Below are positions 50,439 through 59,651 of a DNA stretch of 64,000 nucleotides, one piece after another; the stretch's first letter is position 1; every line of letters begins with the position of its first letter. Source of the stretch: Methylobacterium thuringiense (GTDB lineage: Bacteria; Pseudomonadota; Alphaproteobacteria; Rhizobiales; Beijerinckiaceae); the NCBI RefSeq assembly GCF_022179645.1, contig NZ_BPRA01000008.1, positions 1 to 64,000 on the forward strand, in the 5' to 3' direction. The translations under genes and the position numbers were made by a program. The notes below the pieces were generated by a model. It searched no databases, was not told the origin of the DNA, and worked only from the letters and a program-made list of their open reading frames with translations.

Positions 50439-50789
50439 GCAGGGCTCAGTCTCGCGAGAGGTCGTGACGGCATGCGGACGCTCGAAACGCCGCGCGAAAC
50501 CCATGTCGTGTCCCGCCGGGACTGGACAAGACCGTTCGGCGTTTCCCTAGCGCCTGGAACGAAAAGAGTACACCGCCGGCCATGGCGGTTCGGCCATGCG
50601 GCGGCAATCCGTCCTTCGCCCATATGCGACCGCACCGGCACGCACGCGCTCCGCACGAATCCGCCTTCGCCGACCGCGCCGGTGCGGGTGGCTGCCGAAC
50701 AAGCGTGACCTTGCCCGTGGCGGGGCAGGGCGCCCTGCGAGACCCTTCGGATCGACCGGCCCCGACGCCGGACGACCCGGAGATGCGTC
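50439..50789. other. Divergent promoter region between uvrA and the sortase target gene
   Basis: This 351-base gap holds promoters for uvrA (minus) and the sortase target gene (plus). The only element I can name is the LexA-like site at 50557-50571. Short frames through the region are compositionally like other high-GC non-coding frames and are not called. Confidence 0.45.
50557..50571 (-). promoter_or_regulatory. Candidate alphaproteobacterial SOS (LexA) box upstream of uvrA
   Basis: Read toward uvrA the site is GTACTCTTTTCGTTC. The alphaproteobacterial LexA consensus is GTTC-N7-GTTC; this has the right spacing, an exact second half, one mismatch in the first half (GTAC) and the T-rich spacer seen in known sites. 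It lies 119 bases before the uvrA start, a plausible promoter distance. uvrA is a standard SOS gene. Confidence 0.5.
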
Positions 50790-52958
50790 ATGATCCCAAG
50801 TCCTTTCCTCATCAAAAGTCCCTCCCTCGCGATCGGAGCCCGTCCGCGGGCAACCCGGTTCGCGCCAGTGCTCATCGGCCTCCTCGCCCTCTTCGCCGGC
50901 CCCGGCACGGCCCGTGCCGCGCCGGTCGCGCCCGGCAGCGGCGAACTCGTCCTGCGCGGACCGTCCGATGCCGCCCCGGTCGAGGCGCCGCGCCTGATGA
51001 CCGACGTGACCGTTGAAGTCAGCGGGCCGACCGCGCGAGCCGTCGTCACCCAGGCCTTCCGCAACACCACCACGGAATGGGTCGAGGGCACCTACGTCTA
51101 TCCGCTGCCGGAGGATGCGGCGGTCGATGCCATGAAGCTCGTGGTCGGCGACCGCATCATCGTCGCCGACATCCGCGAGCGCGCCCAGGCCCGGCGCGAC
51201 TACGAGGCAGCGAAGAGCGAGGGCAAGACCGCGGCGCTCACCGAGCAGGAGCGCCCCAACGTCTTCACCAACGCGGTGGCCAATATCGGCCCCGGCGAGA
51301 CCGTGCTGGTGCGCATCGAATACCAGCAGACGATCCGCCACTCGGGGGACACCTACGCGCTCCGCGTGCCCCTCGTCGTCGCGCCCCGCTACAACCCGGC
51401 GCCGCCGATCGTGAACCTCGTCGGCGAAGGCTCGGCTGCAGCAGGCAGCGATCCGGTGCCCGACCGCGCCCGCATCGGCCCGCCCGTGCTCGATCCCGCG
51501 AAGCACGCTCCCACCAATCCGGTGACGCTGCACGTCACCCTCAAGGCGGGCTTCGCCCTCGGGGCGATGCGCAGCGACACCCACAAGGTCCGCATCGAGG
51601 AGACCGGGCCGGATGCCCGCCGGATCAGCCTCGATGACGGCCCCGTCCCGGCCGACAGCGATTTCGAGCTGACCTGGCGGCCGGCCCCCAGCGAGACGCC
51701 CGCCATCGGCCTGTTCCGCGAGCATATCGGCGCGGACGACTACGTTCTCGCCAGCGTGACCCCGCCCGTCGGCCAGCCCGGCCCCCGCCGCCCGCGCGAC
51801 GTGACCTTCGTCATCGACAATTCCGGCTCGATGGCCGGCGCCTCGATGCGGCAGGCCAAGGCCAGCCTTCTGGCGGCCTTGGATCGCCTCGACGCGGGCG
51901 ACCGTTTCGATGTCATCCGCTTCGACAATACCATGCAGAGCCTTTTTGCCGGCGCGATGCCGGCCGACGAGAGCCACCTCGCGCAAGCAAAAGCCTTCGT
52001 CGCGGGGATCGAGGCCAGCGGCGGCACCGAGATGCTGGCCCCGCTCAAGGCTGCGCTCGCCGATCCGACCCCGGAGGAGAGGACCCGCGTCCGCCAGATC
52101 GTCTTCCTCACCGACGGCGCCATCGGCAACGAGAACCAGATCTTCTCTGCGATCAGCGCCGGGCGTGGCCGCTCGCGGCTGTTCATGGTCGGCATCGGCT
52201 CGGCCCCGAACGGCCACCTGATGACCCATGCCGCCGAACTCGGGCGCGGCAGCTACACCAACATCGGCACCATCGATCAGGTCGCCGAGCGCACCCGCGC
52301 GCTGTTCGCCAAGCTCGAAAGCCCGGTCGTCACCGACCTCGTCGCGACCTTTTCCGAGCACGGCGCCGACGTGACGCCCGACCTGCTGCCCGACCTCTAC
52401 CGCGGCGAGCCGCTGATGCTCTCGGCAAAACTCGCCAAGGCCGGCGGCACGCTGACCCTCAGCGGACGCATCGGCGACACGCCTTGGCGGCAGAGTCTCG
52501 ATCTCGCGACTGCGCCCGAGGGCGCCGGCATCTCGAAGGCCTGGGCGCGCGCCAAGATCGGCGACGCCGAGACCGCGCGCATCACTGGCAAGCTCACGCC
52601 CGACACCGCGGATTCGGCGATCCTGAAGCTCGCCCTGGCGCACAAGCTGATGACGCGCCTCACCAGCCTGGTGGCCATCGACGCCACCCCGCGCCGTCCG
52701 GCAGGGGCCCGTCTCGCCGCGACCGAACTGCCGCTGAACCTGCCCGCGGGCTGGGACTTCGAGACGGTGTTCGGGCCGGCCGGCGAGCGCCCGGAGGGGG
52801 TCGCCAAGCCGCCGGTCCAGCGCCGGGCCGAAGCGGCCGCGCCGATCCGTCAGGTCAGCCTGCCGCAGACCGCGACGGATTTCGAGATCCGGCTCTGGCT
52901 CGGGCTGACGCTGCTCGGCCTCGGCCTGCTCGTCGCCCGCGCCCGCCGGTTCGCGTGA
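50790..52958 (+). CDS. Sortase target protein with VIT and von Willebrand A domains (LPQTA tail)
   Basis: A 722-residue exported protein. A signal segment covers about residues 20-43 (RFAPVLIGLLALFAGPGTARA). A VIT domain spans about 65-190 (RDYEAAKSEGKTAALTEQER is its hallmark). A vWA domain spans about 335-505 with the metal-binding MIDAS VIDNSGSMAG and FLTDGAIGNEN. The C-terminus is a sorting signal: LPQTA at 691-695, hydrophobic helix, then ARARRF. This matches the proteobacterial sortase target family (TIGR03788 as I remember it). The sortase gene overlaps the stop (TGATG), so the sortase is almost certainly dedicated to this substrate. In a Gram-negative cell the anchored product would face the periplasm or outer surface; its ligand is unknown. 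Confidence 0.9.
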   Translation: MIPSPFLIKSPSLAIGARPRATRFAPVLIGLLALFAGPGTARAAPVAPGSGELVLRGPSDAAPVEAPRLMTDVTVEVSGPTARAVVTQAFRNTTTEWVEGTYVYPLPEDAAVDAMKLVVGDRIIVADIRERAQARRDYEAAKSEGKTAALTEQERPNVFTNAVANIGPGETVLVRIEYQQTIRHSGDTYALRVPLVVAPRYNPAPPIVNLVGEGSAAAGSDPVPDRARIGPPVLDPAKHAPTNPVTLHVTLKAGFALGAMRSDTHKVRIEETGPDARRISLDDGPVPADSDFELTWRPAPSETPAIGLFREHIGADDYVLASVTPPVGQPGPRRPRDVTFVIDNSGSMAGASMRQAKASLLAALDRLDAGDRFDVIRFDNTMQSLFAGAMPADESHLAQAKAFVAGIEASGGTEMLAPLKAALADPTPEERTRVRQIVFLTDGAIGNENQIFSAISAGRGRSRLFMVGIGSAPNGHLMTHAAELGRGSYTNIGTIDQVAERTRALFAKLESPVVTDLVATFSEHGADVTPDLLPDLYRGEPLMLSAKLAKAGGTLTLSGRIGDTPWRQSLDLATAPEGAGISKAWARAKIGDAETARITGKLTPDTADSAILKLALAHKLMTRLTSLVAIDATPRRPAGARLAATELPLNLPAGWDFETVFGPAGERPEGVAKPPVQRRAEAAAPIRQVSLPQTATDFEIRLWLGLTLLGLGLLVARARRFA

Positions 52959-53542
52959 TGCGCGGTCTCGGCATCCGAGCGAGGGGAAGGGCGGCTGCGG
53001 CCGTCCTCCTCGTCATGGCCGGCCTCGGCCTTACGGCCCAAGCGGCCTGGATTCCGGCCAAGGCGGCCCTGGCGCAGGTGCTGCTGGAACGCGCATTCGC
53101 CGAGACCCTGGCGACCAGGCGGCCGATCCGCCCCTGGCCCTGGGCCGACACGGTCCCGGTCGCCCGTCTCACCCTCGACGGCAGTAGCTTCATCGCGCTC
53201 GCCGGCAGCAGCGGACAGGCCCTCGCCTTCGGCCCCGGCCATGTCGAGGGCACCCCACAGGCCGGCGAGCCCGGCACGGCGGTCTACGCCGCGCACCGCG
53301 ACACGCAGTTCGCCGTCCTCGGCCGGCTCAAGCCCGGCGACCCGATCGCCGTCACCCGAGCCGACGGGCGAACCGCGACGTTTCGCGTAACCGGCAGCAG
53401 GGTCGCTGCGTGGGATTCGTCCGGGATCGATCCTGAGGCGCCAGGGCGACGGCTGGTGCTGTCCACCTGCTGGCCCCTCGACGCGGTCACTCATGGCTCG
53501 TTACGCCTCATCGTGGAGGCCGACAGCGACATCGGCAGCTGA
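52958..53542 (+). CDS. Class GN (Gram-negative) sortase
   Basis: A 194-residue membrane-anchored transpeptidase. An N-terminal helix (AAAVLLVMAGLGLTAQAAW, about residues 13-31) anchors it. The catalytic domain has His113 in YAAHRDTQFAVLG, Cys171 in LSTCWP (T-x-T-C-like motif) and Arg183 in GSLRLIVEA: the complete sortase triad. The length and HRD and STCWP wording fit the class found in proteobacteria beside vWA targets. It cleaves the LPQTA signal between Thr and Ala and joins the protein to an amine; what amine serves in Gram-negatives is not settled. ATG 52958 overlaps the stop of the target gene. Confidence 0.9.
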   Translation: MRGLGIRARGRAAAAVLLVMAGLGLTAQAAWIPAKAALAQVLLERAFAETLATRRPIRPWPWADTVPVARLTLDGSSFIALAGSSGQALAFGPGHVEGTPQAGEPGTAVYAAHRDTQFAVLGRLKPGDPIAVTRADGRTATFRVTGSRVAAWDSSGIDPEAPGRRLVLSTCWPLDAVTHGSLRLIVEADSDIGS

Positions 53543-53603
53543 GCCGGCCTTGCCATCCTGTCCGGTTTCGTGCGGATCTGTGCGCACCGACCGGAAGGGG
53601 CGC

Positions 53604-54374
53604 ATGTCAGCAGCGGAGACCGAACTGCCCGAGGCGCAGAGCCGGGCCATCGCCCAGGCCGTGCGCGAGGCGCTGGCGCGACGGCGAATCTCGCGGCAGA
53701 TGCTGGCCGACGAGGCGCGGATCAGCATCTCGACCCTGGAGAAAGCGCTGTCGGGCCGCCGCCCCTTCACCCTGGCCACCACGATCCGGCTCGAAGAGGC
53801 GCTCGGCGTCGGCCTGCGCGGTGCCGCGCCACACGAAAAATCCTCGGACACGGTGCGTCATGCGCCGGAAGAGCTGGGCGCCTATTCCCGCGAAGGCGTG
53901 TCCTGGCTGGAGGGCCGCTACCTTACCCTGCGACCGTCCTTCGGTGCGGCGGATGCGATCTTCGCCTACCGCACCGAGATCGCCTGGGAGCCGGAGAGCG
54001 GCCGGCTCGCCTTCCGCGAGGCCGAGCGGCTCGATGCGCCGTTCGCACAGTCAGGCTTCGTCTCGGTGCCGAACCTGTCGGGCCAGATCTATCTCGTCAC
54101 CAACTGGCAGGGCCAGCACCGCATCGCCATGCTCTGCCGCCCGACGATCCGGGGCGAGATGTACGGCATCCTGACGACCCTGCATTCCGGCCGCGGCTCG
54201 CACCTGACCCCGGCGGCCTGCCCGCTGGCGCTGATCCCGGAACGCGGCGTCCCGGCCGGAGCCGACGCCTACGGCCGGATCGCGCCCGGCCATCCGGGCT
54301 TCGCCGCCTGCCGCGAGGCGCTAGCCCGCGTCAGCGACGATGCCTACGCAATGTTCTTCACCTGCCCGGCGTGA
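53604..54374 (+). CDS. HTH (XRE-type) regulator with C-terminal sensory-like domain
   Basis: A 256-residue protein with an N-terminal helix-turn-helix (about residues 15-75: ARRRISRQMLADEARISIST, then LEKALSGRRPFTLATTIRLE). A roughly 170-residue C-terminal domain follows, containing YSREGVSWLEGRYLTLRPSF and GQIYLVTNWQGQHRIAMLCR, which I do not recognise but which looks like a small-molecule or lipid-binding fold. GGAAGGGG just upstream of ATG 53604 supports the start. It follows the sortase by 61 bases on the same strand, so it may share the transcript and control the sortase operon, or may be independent. Confidence 0.75.
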   Translation: MSAAETELPEAQSRAIAQAVREALARRRISRQMLADEARISISTLEKALSGRRPFTLATTIRLEEALGVGLRGAAPHEKSSDTVRHAPEELGAYSREGVSWLEGRYLTLRPSFGAADAIFAYRTEIAWEPESGRLAFREAERLDAPFAQSGFVSVPNLSGQIYLVTNWQGQHRIAMLCRPTIRGEMYGILTTLHSGRGSHLTPAACPLALIPERGVPAGADAYGRIAPGHPGFAACREALARVSDDAYAMFFTCPA

Positions 54375-54480
54375 GTTCGGGTGCGTCTGTCGGGCCGCCA
54401 GCCTTCGCATGGACGTCGAGAGGGGAGGGAACCCGGCCGCCCCATGCGCGTCATCGGTGAGCCGCAGGGAGCCATCGACC

Positions 54481-54567
54481 ATGCACCGTTTCGTCTTCGC
54501 CGCCAGCCTCGCCGTCGCCGGCCTCGCACTGAGCTGGCCGACGCTCGCAGTCGCTCTCGGTCATTGA
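54481..54567 (+). CDS. Possible 28-residue peptide
   Basis: A short frame MHRFVFAASLAVAGLALSWP then eight more residues, essentially a signal peptide or membrane helix. AGGGAG lies nine bases before ATG 54481 and the stop overlaps the ribosome binding site of the next gene (GAGGAAG), suggesting a leader peptide or small membrane protein. Without comparative data this could be chance. Confidence 0.3.
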   Translation: MHRFVFAASLAVAGLALSWPTLAVALGH

Positions 54568-54577
54568 GGAAGACGTC

Positions 54578-54916
54578 ATGCGCGACCTCGCCGCCCCCGC
54601 AAAACGTTTCGACCGCACCGTGCCTCAGGCCGGCGGCATCATGACCCCACGATCTCTGCGTGCGAGCGGAACGGCGATGCCCGCATCGGCGTTGTCTGGA
54701 GCCATGCCGATCTGCCGCATCCATGTCCCGCCCCAGGACGCTGTCCCGCAGCCGGAAAAGGTGCGTCTTTCGCACTACATCGTGGCCCGTCGCAGCGCTC
54801 CCCATGCCGCCAACGACAACCGCCGTCCCCGCGGCGCTCATGCCTGGCACTGGGCCGTCGGCATCGCGGTCGTTCCAACCTTGACGGCCGTGTTGGCATT
54901 TGCCGGGCTGTTCTAG
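54578..54916 (+). CDS. Hypothetical protein with C-terminal membrane helix
   Basis: A 112-residue product: a polar N-terminal region of about 75 residues with two Cys-free basic stretches, the segment APHAANDNRRPRGAH, and one C-terminal helix (WAVGIAVVPTLTAVLAFAGL), i.e. a possible tail-anchored protein. GAGGAAG seven bases before ATG 54578 is a good ribosome binding site. The A-A-N-D-N-R-R-P word recurs in small alphaproteobacterial proteins I remember. Function unknown. Confidence 0.5.
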   Translation: MRDLAAPAKRFDRTVPQAGGIMTPRSLRASGTAMPASALSGAMPICRIHVPPQDAVPQPEKVRLSHYIVARRSAPHAANDNRRPRGAHAWHWAVGIAVVPTLTAVLAFAGLF

Positions 54917-54962
54917 CCGTACCGAAATTGCGATTGCCGCGGCTTCGCCTTAGCGTCTCGGC

Positions 54963-56465
54963 ATGCCTCTCGTTCCCCCTCCACAAGCGACGCCTCCGCT
55001 CGGCACGGACACGCCGCCGTCCTCGCATCTCGTTGGCAACGCCCCCGAATGGTCGGTAGGCGATCTCGCATCCGCTCTGAAGCGGACGCTCGAGGACGCT
55101 TTCGGTCATGTCCGGTTACGCGGCGAGATCTCGGGCTATCGCGGGCCGCACGGCTCCGGCCACGCCTACTTCTCGCTGAAGGACGGCACGGCCAAGATCG
55201 ACGCCGTCGTCTGGAAGGGCGTGCTCGGCCGCCTGCGGCAGAAGCCGAAAGAGGGGCTCGAAGTCCTCGTCACCGGCAAGATCACGACCTTTGCCGGGAA
55301 ATCCTCGTACCAGATCGTGGTCGACTCGATGGAGCCGGCCGGCATCGGCGCCTGGATGGCGCTGCTGGAGGAGCGCAAGAAGCTGCTGGCCGCCGAAGGC
55401 CTGTTCGCCCCCGAGCGCAAGCGGCCGATCCCCTACCTGCCGCGCGTCATCGGCGTGGTGACCTCGCCGACCGGCGCGGTCATCCGCGACATCCTGCACC
55501 GCCTGCAGGACCGCTTCCCGCGACCCGTGCTGGTCTGGCCGGTGCGGGTGCAGGGGGAGGGCGCGGCGGGGGAGATCGCGGCGGCCATCCGCGGCTTCAA
55601 CGCCCTCGCGCCCGGCGGAAAGATCCCAAGGCCCGACGTGCTGATCGTCGCCCGCGGCGGCGGCTCGATCGAAGACCTCTGGGCCTTCAACGAGGAGGCC
55701 GTGGTGCGCGCCGCCTCGGAGAGTACGATTCCGCTGATCTCGGCGGTGGGGCACGAGACCGACACCACGCTGATCGACTTCGTCTCCGACCGCCGCGCGC
55801 CGACGCCGACGGGCGCGGCCGAGATGGCGGTGCCGGTGCGCGCCGACCTGCTCGACGAGGTCCGCGATCTCGGCGGCCGTCAGCAGGCCACCATCCTGCG
55901 CCGGCTCGAGCGCGAGCGCATGGACCTGCGCGCCCTGGTGCGGGCGATGCCGGACCCCGACGCCTTCCTCGCGGCCAAGCGCCAGCGCCTCGACCTCGCC
56001 GAAGCCCGGCTCGCCCCAGCTCTTGCCGCCAATGCCCGCGACCACCGTGAGCGGCTGACCCGCCTGAGCGACCGCCTTGCCCGCCGTTCGCCGGCCGTCG
56101 CCCTAGCCGATGCCCGCGGCCGTCTCGCCCGAATCGGCGAACGGCCCCGCACGGCCCTGCGCTACGCCATCGAGCGCCGCCGCGACCGCCTCGAAGCGCT
56201 GGGCGGCCTCCTCGGCGCGCTGAGCTATCGCGGGGTCCTGGCCCGCGGCTACGTGCTGGTGCGCGACGAGGACGGCGCACCGCTGCGCTCGGCCACCATC
56301 GCGGGAATGGCGGCGCGGCTGCACCTCCAATTCGCGGACGGCGCCGTCGTCGCGATCCCCGAATCCGATACAGCGGACGGGGAGGGCCACGCCAAGCGCT
56401 CGGCTCGCGGCGGCAAGACCCGCGAGCCGAAGCGGCCGGCGGCGCGCCAGGGCTCATTGTTCTGA
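54963..56465 (+). CDS. xseA: Exodeoxyribonuclease VII large subunit
   Basis: XseA with XseB degrades single-stranded DNA. The 500-residue product has an N-terminal OB fold ([20 protein letters not shown], then [14 protein letters not shown]), a catalytic core with [39 protein letters not shown] and [24 protein letters not shown], a long coiled-coil region at about 290-410, and a C-terminal segment with [15 protein letters not shown] basic tail ([19 protein letters not shown]) extends beyond the usual end. ATG 54963 is taken. xseB is not adjacent. Confidence 0.95.
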   Translation: MPLVPPPQATPPLGTDTPPSSHLVGNAPEWSVGDLASALKRTLEDAFGHVRLRGEISGYRGPHGSGHAYFSLKDGTAKIDAVVWKGVLGRLRQKPKEGLEVLVTGKITTFAGKSSYQIVVDSMEPAGIGAWMALLEERKKLLAAEGLFAPERKRPIPYLPRVIGVVTSPTGAVIRDILHRLQDRFPRPVLVWPVRVQGEGAAGEIAAAIRGFNALAPGGKIPRPDVLIVARGGGSIEDLWAFNEEAVVRAASESTIPLISAVGHETDTTLIDFVSDRRAPTPTGAAEMAVPVRADLLDEVRDLGGRQQATILRRLERERMDLRALVRAMPDPDAFLAAKRQRLDLAEARLAPALAANARDHRERLTRLSDRLARRSPAVALADARGRLARIGERPRTALRYAIERRRDRLEALGGLLGALSYRGVLARGYVLVRDEDGAPLRSATIAGMAARLHLQFADGAVVAIPESDTADGEGHAKRSARGGKTREPKRPAARQGSLF

Positions 56466-56571
56466 AACGCGTCCTCAGCTTACCAGAAAGCCGGGCGCGC
56501 CTTGCCGGATACGGCACGCGCCACACCTATCCGCTCGCACCGGCACCGGGCCGGCCGACGAGGACGGTCCC

Positions 56572-56784
56572 ATGAAGCACGGCGCGCGCAACGACATCCC
56601 CGCCGAAGTGGTCGCGATCAAGCGCGGCTCGGTGATGGCGCAGGTCGAGGCGAAGCTCGTCGGCACCGACTATCGCATCACCTCGGTGATGACCCTCGAC
56701 TCTCTCGACGAACTCGACCTCAAGGACGGCGACACCGTCCACGTCATCGCCAAGGCGGTGAACGTGCTGCTGGTGAAGCCGTAG
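56572..56784 (+). CDS. TOBE-domain (mono-Mop) molybdenum-binding protein
   Basis: A 70-residue protein made of a single TOBE/Mop domain: ARNDIPAEVVAIKRGSVMAQ at the start, then VGTDYRITSVMT, LDLKDGDTVHVIAKAVNVLL. Such molbindins oligomerise to store molybdate or tungstate. The usual SARNxxxGxV start is modified to ARNDIPAEV. ATG 56572 directly follows a GGTCCC leader with no strong Shine-Dalgarno. There are no molybdate transport genes nearby. Confidence 0.85.
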   Translation: MKHGARNDIPAEVVAIKRGSVMAQVEAKLVGTDYRITSVMTLDSLDELDLKDGDTVHVIAKAVNVLLVKP

Positions 56785-56906
56785 AACGCGCCTCGCATTC
56801 CCCTCCCGCGCCGCGGCCGGGTTGACGCCTCGGGCCGCCTTTGCGAACCGCGGCACGGCTCCTGCCTCCGGCGGCGGGACAGGACCCGCTGCGGCAGGAG
56901 ACGCGT

Positions 56907-57134
56907 GTGACCACCACGATCGACAGTTCCCAAAAGCTCCACCTCGTCTTCGGCGGTGAACTGGAGAGCCTGGAGGGTGTGAAGTTCAGCGACGTGAAGG
57001 GCCTCGACATCGTCGGGATCTTTCCGGATTTTGCCTCGGCCCAGAGCGCATGGCGGTCGAAAGCACAATCCACGGTGGACAGCGCGTTGACGCGCTACTT
57101 CATCGTGCATCTGCATCGTCTGCTGGAGCCCTGA
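56907..57134 (+). CDS. DUF4170 family protein
   Basis: A 75-residue soluble protein starting VTTTIDSSQKLHLVFGGELE, continuing FSDVKGLDIVGIFPDFASAQ and ending HLHRLLEP. This is the complete DUF4170 domain, common in Rhizobiales and of unknown function; the conserved WRSKAQSTVDSALTRYF resembles a helical dimer interface. GTG 56907 with AGGAG upstream is preferred over a 22-codon longer frame. It lies between the TOBE gene and prs on the same strand. Confidence 0.8.
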   Translation: MTTTIDSSQKLHLVFGGELESLEGVKFSDVKGLDIVGIFPDFASAQSAWRSKAQSTVDSALTRYFIVHLHRLLEP

Positions 57135-57286
57135 TTCACCATGCGTCGGGCGAACCCTGTGCAGCGATCCGTAGGCGGCACGACCGATGCGGATGAAGGC
57201 ATTGTGACGCCCGTGGCGCGCTGGTATCAGCGCCGCCGACCCGCGCCTCGCCCTCCGGGCGGCTCCCGCGACGAGAGACGCTTGGC

Positions 57287-58231
57287 ATGAAATCCTCGAT
57301 CAAGATCATCGCCGGCAATTCCAGCCGACCGCTGGCCGAGGCGATTGCGGCCTATCTCGAACTGCCGCTGGCGACCTGCATGGTGCGGCGCTTCGCCGAC
57401 ATGGAGATCTTCGTCGAGCTGCAGGAGAACGTCCGCGGCGAGGACGTCTTCATCGTGCAGTCGACGTCGTTCCCGGCGAACGACCACCTGATGGAACTGC
57501 TCATCATGATCGATGCGGCGCGGCGCTCCTCCGCGCGCCGCATCACCGCGGTGATCCCGTATTTCGGCTATGCCCGCCAGGACCGGCGCACCTCGGGCCG
57601 GACGCCGATCTCGGCCAAGCTCGTCTGCAACCTGATCACCGAGGCCGGCGCCGACCGCGTCCTGACGCTCGACCTCCATGCCGGTCAGATCCAGGGCTTT
57701 TTCGATATTCCGACGGACAACCTGTTCGCTGCCCCCGTGATGGTGCGCGACATCAAGGAGCGTCTGGCGCCGGGCGACCGCATGGTGGTCTCGCCCGACG
57801 TCGGCGGCGTGGTGCGCGCCCGTGCGCTCGCCAAGCGCATCGACGCCTCGCTCGCCATCGTCGACAAGCGCCGCGAGCGGGCCGGCGAGTCGGAGGTGAT
57901 GAACATCATCGGCGACGTCGAGGGCCGCTCCTGCATCCTCGTCGACGACATCGTCGATTCCGGCGGCACCCTGGTGAACGCGGCCGAGGCGCTTCTCAAT
58001 GCCGGCGCCAAGGAGGTCTCGGCCTACATCACGCACGGGGTGCTCTCGGGCGGCGCGGTCTCGCGCATCGCGGCCTCGCGGATGAAAGAGCTGGTCATCA
58101 CCGACTCGATTCAGCCGACCCAGGCCGTAAAGCTCGCCCGCAACATCCGCGTCGTCTCGATCGCGCCGCTGCTCGGCGAGGCCATCGGGCGCACGGCCAC
58201 CGAGTCGAGCGTGTCGAGCCTGTTCACTTGA
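57287..58231 (+). CDS. prs: Ribose-phosphate pyrophosphokinase
   Basis: Makes phosphoribosyl pyrophosphate from ribose-5-phosphate and ATP for nucleotide, His and Trp synthesis. The 314-residue product has [39 protein letters not shown], the ATP site [31 protein letters not shown] (metal-binding), [15 protein letters not shown] (catalytic loop) and the ribose-phosphate loop [16 protein letters not shown]. This is the full class I form with allosteric region. ATG 57287 is the family-standard start. Confidence 0.96.
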   Translation: MKSSIKIIAGNSSRPLAEAIAAYLELPLATCMVRRFADMEIFVELQENVRGEDVFIVQSTSFPANDHLMELLIMIDAARRSSARRITAVIPYFGYARQDRRTSGRTPISAKLVCNLITEAGADRVLTLDLHAGQIQGFFDIPTDNLFAAPVMVRDIKERLAPGDRMVVSPDVGGVVRARALAKRIDASLAIVDKRRERAGESEVMNIIGDVEGRSCILVDDIVDSGGTLVNAAEALLNAGAKEVSAYITHGVLSGGAVSRIAASRMKELVITDSIQPTQAVKLARNIRVVSIAPLLGEAIGRTATESSVSSLFT

Positions 58232-58354
58232 GGGCCGGCAGCGCCCATCCGCCTTGCGTATTTGCCGCGCCGTAGGCCGGGCGTTCCGGTGCGCTGTACG
58301 CGCTACATCCAGGCAGGCCGGCCCCGCCAACCGAACAGCCGAACACCGCCGACG

Positions 58355-59260
58355 ATGCAGCGCTCCGACATCATCCTCGGTCTCCACGGCTTGGCCAACA
58401 AGCCGCCCAAGGAGGAGAAGCAGCGCTGGTGGAAGGCCGCGATCGGCGAGGGCCTGACGCGCAATTGCGGAGCCGAGCCCTCCGACCTGCCCTTCGAATT
58501 CGTCTACTGGGCGGACCTGCGCTACGACACGCCGCTCGCCGAGGACAGAAACCTCGAACCCTATTACGCCGATGCGGGCACCGGACCGTTCCCGACCTCA
58601 CGGGAGGAGCCCGGCGATGAAAAGAAGCTCTGCGTCACCGACTGGCTCTACCGCAAGATCGAGTGGCTCCAGGACAAGACCGGGCTGACGCCGTTCGACG
58701 ACGCCCTGATCGAGTACCGCCTCGACGACCTCTGGGGCTACCTGGAGGATGCGGATTTCCGCAAGGCGGCGCGGGACCGCCTGCGGGAAGTGGTCGAGCG
58801 CCATGCCGGCTCGCGCATCCTGCTCGCCGCCCATTCCATGGGATCGCTCATCGCCTACGACGTGCTGCGCATGCTCGAACGCGACGGCGTCGCCCTGCGC
58901 GTCGAGCACTTCGTCACCCTCGGTGCACCCCTCGGGCTCAGCGACGTCCGCCTGAAGATGCAGGAAGAGCACGGCGAGCTGCGGGTGCCCGAGGGCGTGC
59001 GCCGCTGGTCGAACCTCATGGACCGCACCGACCTCGCCACCGTCGGCGAGGATATCGGCGACGCCTACGGGCCTAACGACCGGGGCGTGCGTGCCGACGA
59101 CATCGCGGTGGTCAACGCCTATCGCCGGCCGAAGGGCGACCTGAACCCGCACAAATCCTACGGCTACCTGCGCACGCCGGCTTTTTCGCACGCCGTCCAC
59201 GACTTCCTGAACGACGCCGAGGGCGCGTGTGCGGCGGAGATCGCGGCGGCTGTGGGCTGA
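58355..59260 (+). CDS. Alpha/beta hydrolase-like protein
   Basis: A 301-residue cytoplasmic protein beginning MQRSDIILGLHGLANKPPKE (the oxyanion-side strand and HG turn of the fold). The nucleophile elbow is LLAAHSMGSLIAYDVL (G/A-x-S-x-G with Ser at about residue 159), and FVTLGAPLGLSDV follows. A helical insert (DWLYRKIEWLQDKTGLTPFD) sits between them. Candidate acid and His residues are not certain. The family resembles bacterial serine-esterase-like proteins without defined substrate. ATG 58355 is taken, because upstream sequence in frame is arginine/proline-rich. Not obviously linked to prs. Confidence 0.75.
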   Translation: MQRSDIILGLHGLANKPPKEEKQRWWKAAIGEGLTRNCGAEPSDLPFEFVYWADLRYDTPLAEDRNLEPYYADAGTGPFPTSREEPGDEKKLCVTDWLYRKIEWLQDKTGLTPFDDALIEYRLDDLWGYLEDADFRKAARDRLREVVERHAGSRILLAAHSMGSLIAYDVLRMLERDGVALRVEHFVTLGAPLGLSDVRLKMQEEHGELRVPEGVRRWSNLMDRTDLATVGEDIGDAYGPNDRGVRADDIAVVNAYRRPKGDLNPHKSYGYLRTPAFSHAVHDFLNDAEGACAAEIAAAVG

Positions 59261-59329
59261 GCGACACAGGGACGTCACTGCCGGGCCACATCCACACGCG
59301 AACCGCCCGGCGCGCATTGACGCACCCGG

Positions 59330-59525
59330 ATGCCGCTGCGACAGGCTGAGCGTGACGGTTCCCGCAAGGGATCAAAAGGGAACGCGGTGAGGGGGTCTTC
59401 CCCGATGCCGCGGCTGCCCCCGCAACTGTAAGCGGCGAGTCCTCCATCAACACGTCACTGGGCGTCCGGCCTGGGAAGACGATGAGGGGGCAGCGACCCG
59501 CGAGCCAGGAGACCTGCCGTCAGTC
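59330..59525 (+). promoter_or_regulatory. Cobalamin (AdoCbl-type) riboswitch
   Basis: The conserved elements appear in order: CAAAAGGGAACGCGGTG near 59373-59389, CCCCCGCAACTGTAAGCGG near 59416-59434, the CACTGG...CTGGGAAG receptor segment (59455-59477) and an exact B12 box AGCCAGGAGACCTGCC at 59503-59518. It lies about 130 bases before the TonB-dependent receptor gene, so high cobalamin should repress that transport operon. No clear terminator hairpin follows, so control is probably at translation initiation. Confidence 0.93.
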
Positions 59526-59651
59526 GTGGTCACACGCGAAATGCGTGGGGCGGGGTGCCTCGATGGATGCCGGATCATAGGGCGACACGCCGTGTGAAAA
59601 GGCCTCGTTCGCGGTGACGTGCCACTGCCGTCGCCCGGACTTTTCGCCATC

